Below, piece after piece: positions 59,268 through 64,000 of a stretch of 64,000 bases of DNA. This DNA is from Hysterangium stoloniferum (taxonomy: Eukaryota > Basidiomycota > Agaricomycetes > Hysterangiales > Hysterangiaceae), in the NCBI GenBank assembly GCA_015178975.1, contig WHVD01000024.1:372001-436000 (forward strand), read 5' to 3'. The translations under genes were made by a program, and so were the position numbers. Every line of letters starts with the position of its first letter. Within the stretch, counting starts at the first letter, position 1. The notes beneath the pieces were generated by a model. That model was not told the DNA's origin. It ran no database searches and saw only the letters and a list, made by a program, of their open reading frames with translations.

Positions 59268-61727
59268 ATGGCTCGCCAAATTTCCAAGTTGTATCGGGAA
59301 CTTGCTGAATTACCTGTCTATACATCCGCGTATTTTCTGGGATCAAGCTCGTCTATCTCAAGTATAGTGTTCTTCAATGAAGCCCTGAACTTATCTCATT
59401 TTTCTTTCATTGTATTAGACATTCGTGTTACTACTTCTGTACGAGATCATCTGCGGAAAGTGAAACGAATTGTCAACAAATACATCGTATCGACAGAAAC
59501 TGATGTCATTGTCACTCCCTCACACGAGGACCCTGAGGCACTCGCAACTGTCCCATCACCTTCAGGAACGAGACTAGGAGTTCTACGTGAAATTTCAGAT
59601 GGGTCTTCCAAGAAGAGGTTCGTAGAAGTATGGCAGGGAAATCGCCTCGAGGCAGCAAAGGAAGTCACGAAAACTCACGAAGAATTTCATATCAACCGTA
59701 CGTCGAGATTTGTCTCATTTATTCCAATTTAAAAATAAAATAAAAAACTCACGAAATCCCAAATCAAGCCTTGCTTTTTTCTCTCTCATTCTCTAACTCG
59801 GAGTCCGCGCTCGTTTATACTGCAGAAGCCAAAACGCCAGATGTACCAGACACAGCCGAGGACGACAGTAAGAAATTCCGCTATCTCCCCGATTTTGGCG
59901 AACGTCTATCTGGAAAAAAGTGTCCTGCCCTCTACATGTTTCGATGGCGTCCTGAAAATTATGAAGAAGAAACGGATATAACCCTGTCGGAACAAGCCCA
60001 GGATCCATCAATCGTCGCATTAAAGCCTGCCCTCCCAGAAGAATCCACGTTTGTATTTGGCCAAGCGTCATTTTCTCCGGATGACAAACACATTTTCGCT
60101 ACTGGGTACGAAGAAACACCCGACGGCAGACGACTAGGACCAGTAGGATGCTGGAATCACCCCTCGGCGATTTTCAAGCTCGACCTGCCAGATGTGATTC
60201 CGGACGCTGCCGAATCCGTAGAACTCGAGGCAGAACGCCTCACACCACCGACTTTGGCCTGTCGTTCTCCGCGCGTTACGCCTGCCTTTCGAAGAGGCGG
60301 ATATACGACGGTGTGGCTGGCGAATCCCATCGGGGGTGCACATGCATCGGCCACGTCACTTTATGCTTTAGGCTCGGACGAGAGTGTTCCGAAAGTTTTG
60401 GTTGATTCTGTGTCAGAAGCTAGCAAAGACGACTCCTTCCCTGGACTGTACACTGATCAATTGCCTGCCCGACCCTTTTTATCTCTTGGTGTTTTTGGAG
60501 AGACGTCACATGTAGTCGCTCCTAGCATCTGGGGGTCTAGCGCAGTTATTTTAAGAATCTCTCTACAATCCGGTGCGGTGGTCAATCTGACGCCCAGTAG
60601 TAAACATGCATGGAATGTGCTTGGTACGGACGGTAAGAACGGTATCTTAGGTGTCCGAAGCTCTCTTAAATCGCCTCCGGAGCTTGCTGTTGCATACGTG
60701 CCAGAGTCCTGGAGAGTTATCGATAAACCCGAGCTCACAGATTCTAGTAAGTTTTTGATTATTCCAGTAGACCACGTTGACATCTTGTTTTCTTTTTCTT
60801 TTTCCAGCTCGGGAGAAGCTGAATGGAATTGAATCAACCTTGTTGGATATACCAGACCATTTCCCAACTCAAGTAATCACTGTTCAAGTTGCAGGGAAGG
60901 GGGGGCTACCCACTATATCTATACCCCATGGTGGGCCTCACGGAACGTTTATTCCGGAATTTAATCCTTCTGCATTGGCCATGGCGTTGGAAGGCTGTAC
61001 GCTTCTATTTTATTTTCATATTTGAAGCTTTTCCCTCATCGAATCCGTATTTCCTAGACCTCATTAACTTGATCAACTACACGGGCTCACTCGGCTTCGG
61101 TCAGAAATACGTCGACGCATTGATCGGCCGAGCTGGTGAACTCGACGTTAATGACTGCTATGGCTCAATCCAACACTTAATCGAACTTGGACTTTCCCAG
61201 GAAGGCCCGGGAAAACAGTTCGTGCAAGGGGGAAGCCACGGCGGCTTTCTTAGTGCCCACCGTAAGTGGCAGCCTATATTTGCACGACTATCCTGCCCAC
61301 TGACAATGTGACACCAGTCATAGGACAACACCCTGATTTTTTCAGCGCCTCGGTCATGCGCAATCCCGTTATTGCAGTGGGCGAAATCGCCTCTGTCAGT
61401 GACATACCCGACTGGGCATTCTTGGAGTTCGGCACCGCCTTCGGACCGACGACGACGACGACGGAAATTTTTGATGCGCTGCAGAAGGCTTCGCCTATTG
61501 CGCATATTGATTCTACCCAGGCGCCTGTTCTTCTGCTGGTTGGGGACGGCGACAGACGAGTGCCGAACTCGCAAGCGAGGAATTATTTCCATGCGTTGAA
61601 GGGGCGCGGCAGGGAGGTTGAGATGCTCGTGTTCCCGGGGAATGGGCATTCCCTTGATACTGTAGAAGCAGAGCTTGTTGGATGGGAGAGTGCGAGAAAT
61701 TGGTTCGAGAGATTTGTTGAGAGGTAG
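59268..61727 (+). CDS. Acylaminoacyl-peptidase (acyl-peptide hydrolase, S9C family)
   Basis: Six exons in phase: 59268-59361, 59419-59697, 59769-60746, 60808-60996, 61028-61261 and 61318-61727 (2184 nt, 727 residues, the usual length). The first two thirds form the beta-propeller (LSFSNSESALVYTAEAK, PDFGERLSGKKCPALYMFRW, FGQASFSPDD, GPVGCWNHPSAIF, CRSPRVTPAFRRGG). The alpha/beta hydrolase domain follows, with ISIPHGGPHGTF, NYTGSLGFGQKYVD, the nucleophile GGSHGGF, the acid GDGDRRVP and the histidine PGNGHSLDT. It removes N-acylated amino acids from short peptides in the cytosol, downstream of proteasomal degradation. The middle exon is long; a further small intron in it cannot be excluded. Confidence 0.9.
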
Positions 61728-62193
61728 AAATAATGCATGGAATTGAAAGATTTTATCCGCTTGTCTTATCGTATTTTTCGATGTTATAGAATTTAATCAC
61801 AGGAAAAAGTCGAGCACATTGCGGCGTAACACATTTAAGCTTAAGCTAACTAAATTGAGGGAGTGACTAGTATAAATGTTTGTTATCTCTCTGATCGTCA
61901 TTTATTCCTCACCAGTGCTTGCCCGGAGATGCTGCTAATAGTAACCAGACCGAGTTGCCAATATTTGACTATTCTCTCTGCACATTCATTGACGTAATTA
62001 TATTTCAGATATCTGACTTGTTCGACCGTAATATATATTAGCAACTGGATGGGTAAGCACATAGTATGGATATCAGGAACCAATTCGGTTTACTAATATA
62101 TATTATTTTGCAATACTCTCTAAAAAGGTGGGAAATGGACCCCCACCTTGGGGGAGAATACAAGGTGAGGAAAACTTGAATAGGGTCAGACCT
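61728..62193. other. 3' flank of acylaminoacyl-peptidase
   Basis: AT-rich; holds the 3' UTR. No gene seen. Confidence 0.4.
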
Positions 62194-62754
62194 AATCATT
62201 TAACCATTTATAATACATATACACGATGGACAGGCGGGGTGCTGGTTCAAACACTGACTCGAGAACGGGTTATCCTGGTGCCTGCTACTCGCAATAATCC
62301 CTCTGCCTTGCGATCACTGAAATTGCTTCGGATGGGAGGGATCCGCTTCGGATGGGGGGGATCCGCTTCGGATGTGAGGGATCCGCTTCGGATGTGAGGG
62401 ATCCGCTTCGGATGTGAGGGATCGTCCTTCTTCACTTCTCCTGGTATTATAGCTGGTCTTTATGTCACGTATCGCGTCCAGATCAGGGCGGTACCGAGGC
62501 GTGATGTACCGCCCTGATCCGGACGCGATACGTGACATAAAGATCAGCTATAATACCAGGAGAAGTGAAGAAGGACGATCCCTCGCATCCGAAGCGATTC
62601 AGTGATCGCAAGGCAGGGAATGGCCAGCGAAATCATGTCCTCATTCCGGGAGGAGGGATTATTGCGAGTAGCAGGCCCCAGTATAACCCGTTCTCAAGTC
62701 AGTGTTTGAACCAGCATCCCACCCGTCCATCGTGTATATGTCTTATAAATGATT
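62194..62754. repeat. Foldback element: large imperfect palindrome
   Basis: The left half (from AATCATTTAACC at 62194) is the reverse complement of the right half (to ATAAATGATT at 62754). Matching landmarks are CACGATGGACAGGCGGGG with its complement near 62725, CTGCTACTCGCAATAATCCC with its complement near 62660, and inner arms of 75 bp (62420-62494 and 62506-62580) that pair almost perfectly around an 11-base loop CGAGGCGTGAT. No coding capacity. It may be a foldback/MITE-type transposon or two transposon ends head to head. Confidence 0.82.
62331..62424 (+). repeat. 20-bp tandem repeat in left arm of the palindrome
   Basis: GGATCCGCTTCGGATGTGAG recurs about 4.5 times (early units read GGATGGGAG and GGATGGGGG). 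The right arm has a single unit (CTCGCATCCGAAGCG near 62582), so the expansion happened after the palindrome formed. Confidence 0.85.
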
Positions 62755-63055
62755 ATGTGTCTCGTGACGATCGCGCAGAGCTTGGCAGACGCCAAGTGAA
62801 CCTGAGTGCGCAAAGGAAGCACTCTTGAAATAATCCTGCTCTCGTCTTTTACGGTAAAAGGAATCTTTCGAATGCGTTGTTGGTTCAAGAAAAACTTCTC
62901 GCTTGCTGCATTATATAAGCAGGGCAACTACCGCGCTGGTCCAAGAACGATCCGTAAACGTATGAAGTCCAGTGCATTTCGTCAGCAGCCCTCAATGGGA
63001 CCTCGATTGAAACCCCCGCATCTTACTATCCTACTAATGAGCGGCCTTGAAGTCA

Positions 63056-64000
63056 GCGCCGCATACCAGTTGCTAGCCAAGTCGTGTTTGAGGGGGTTTC
63101 GCTGCTAGGTGAGTGTGGATCATGCCATGTAACTCTACGCTTTCCACAAACAAGGGAATATCAGGTTTTGAGGAGGCAGTGGTTAGACAGGTAGATGATC
63201 TACAAATATTGTTAGGCTCTGGATGGGATCATCGCGGCGTTGGTGCAAGTATTACCCCCTCACCCCGTGAATTCAGCCCCTTAATTTGTCAGTTTCAAAT
63301 ACAGCGCGCCGATGGCACAGATGACAACGCATCCGGCTCGTCCGACAACGAGTTCGGACCCCGTGTGTTTGATTTTTTTTTCCAATCCACGTCAGGTTAG
63401 CAATTTACCCAGGACTAGTGTTCTGGAAGAAAGACGCTTCAATTACCCACCTGGGATACGTTCTGGCTTTCAGAAACCCCCTTTGACGTAGGTAGCAAGG
63501 CTCCAAAAGCTGGAAATCCTCGTATATGTGAACCAAATCTGTTTTTCGCAATCTATGTATTTATCAGATTGGGCATAAATACAACAGCAAGATTCCAGGC
63601 TCAGACCGGCATACTTACAGTTATGGTCACCCACTGGGATGATCAAAGTGATGAAGCTCGAGAAATTGGTGCAAGTCTTATCTTGCACAGGGCCAAGTAC
63701 GAAACTGCCGCCACACAACGCGTAAGCTATAATCAAGGCGTGGAACCCACGCATATCAAACAAAACTTGATTTCAATTTCAGCCCGTTTTACTATTCGGA
63801 GACTTCAATTCAGTCGCGGTTAATCTGAACACATCTAATTGCAATTCATGCACTAATGGGGCATATATGATCATGCAAGTACTCCACCCCTCGAAAGGCC
63901 ATGTCGCGCTTTAATGACTTTCCTACCCAGAACTGGGGCAGCGCCACCTACAGCCATCAACGCAACTTTCCAGGAAAAATTCCCCATACTCGCACAGTCA
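63056..64000 (+). CDS. Endonuclease/exonuclease/phosphatase-family protein, 3' end outside window
   Basis: Spliced coding pieces: about 63056-63108 (RRIPVASQVVFEGVSLL) joins 63165 on (GFEEAVVRQVDDLQILLGSG, WDHRGVG, REFSPLI). Then come about 63460-63520 (DTFWLSETPFDVGSKAPKAG), about 63585-63721 (RFQAQTGILTVMVTHWDDQS, DEAREIGASLILHRAKYETA) and about 63783-63823 (PVLLFGDFNS). The order GFQEA..W..VG, WLSETP, THxD and GDFNS is the fold signature of metal-dependent EEP enzymes (DNase I-like) found as single-domain proteins in fungi; the substrate is not known. The start codon is not resolved, the first joining exon may be preceded by others near 62950, and one phase near 63458 does not fit. The gene runs off the right edge. 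Confidence 0.68.

Noticed and set aside
62565..63108. Open frames over the palindrome right arm and beyond
   Set aside because: Part is palindrome sequence mirrored in the left arm; the remainder overlaps intron sequence of the EEP gene with a CTACTAAT branch-like site before 63056.

Overview
The window looks like a piece of a filamentous basidiomycete (Agaricomycete-type) nuclear genome. The host genes are dense in short (50-75 bp) GT-AG introns. They include a DUF6533-type membrane protein, the C-terminus of a fungal RNA-dependent RNA polymerase, a peroxisomal acyl-CoA oxidase, a La protein and an acylaminoacyl-peptidase. Gene models were built by reading exons and checking splice phases by eye; no search was run, so family names rest on recognised motifs.

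Layout. Left host block (1-8.08 kb): RdRP C-terminus (+), DUF6533 protein (+), Chz1-like histone chaperone (+), acyl-CoA oxidase (-). A 5'-truncated LINE with a 15-bp target duplication sits just upstream of the oxidase. Repeat block 1 (9.15-19.4 kb) is a set of nested transposons: a Tc1/mariner element is split by a gypsy-type LTR, which itself holds a TRIM, a small hairpin-bearing insert, a 3.3-kb DDE transposon and a second TRIM whose LTRs carry a tRNA-like sequence. Two solo LTRs follow. Repeat block 2 (19.5-31 kb) is a decayed Ty3/gypsy chromovirus (gag, pol, chromodomain, extra 3' ORF). At 31.7-36.1 kb lies an antisense array of about 34 TPR units of 126 bp, cut off by a second gypsy pol copy. 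Block 3 (36.1-47 kb) is that second pol copy, broken by a Tc1 element, an LTR and a 1.9-kb TG..CA repeat, followed by an LTR fragment, a pogo-type fragment and another Tc1 element.

A P-loop (CRN/RHS-like) gene follows at 47.0-48.9 kb, then a third, minus-strand gypsy element (49.4-57.0 kb) holding two more solo LTRs. Right host block (57.3-64 kb): La protein (-) and acylaminoacyl-peptidase (+) share a 226-bp divergent promoter region. Then come a 560-bp foldback palindrome and the start of an endonuclease/exonuclease/phosphatase-family gene that runs off the window.

The host genes are unrelated housekeeping functions (RNA silencing, chromatin, peroxisomal fatty-acid oxidation, RNA chaperoning, peptide turnover) and show no operon-like logic. 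The distinctive biology is the nested, CpG-poor repeat landscape. Its most unusual parts are a TRIM with tRNA-like LTRs, a repeat with covarying mini-palindromes, and the truncated TPR array.
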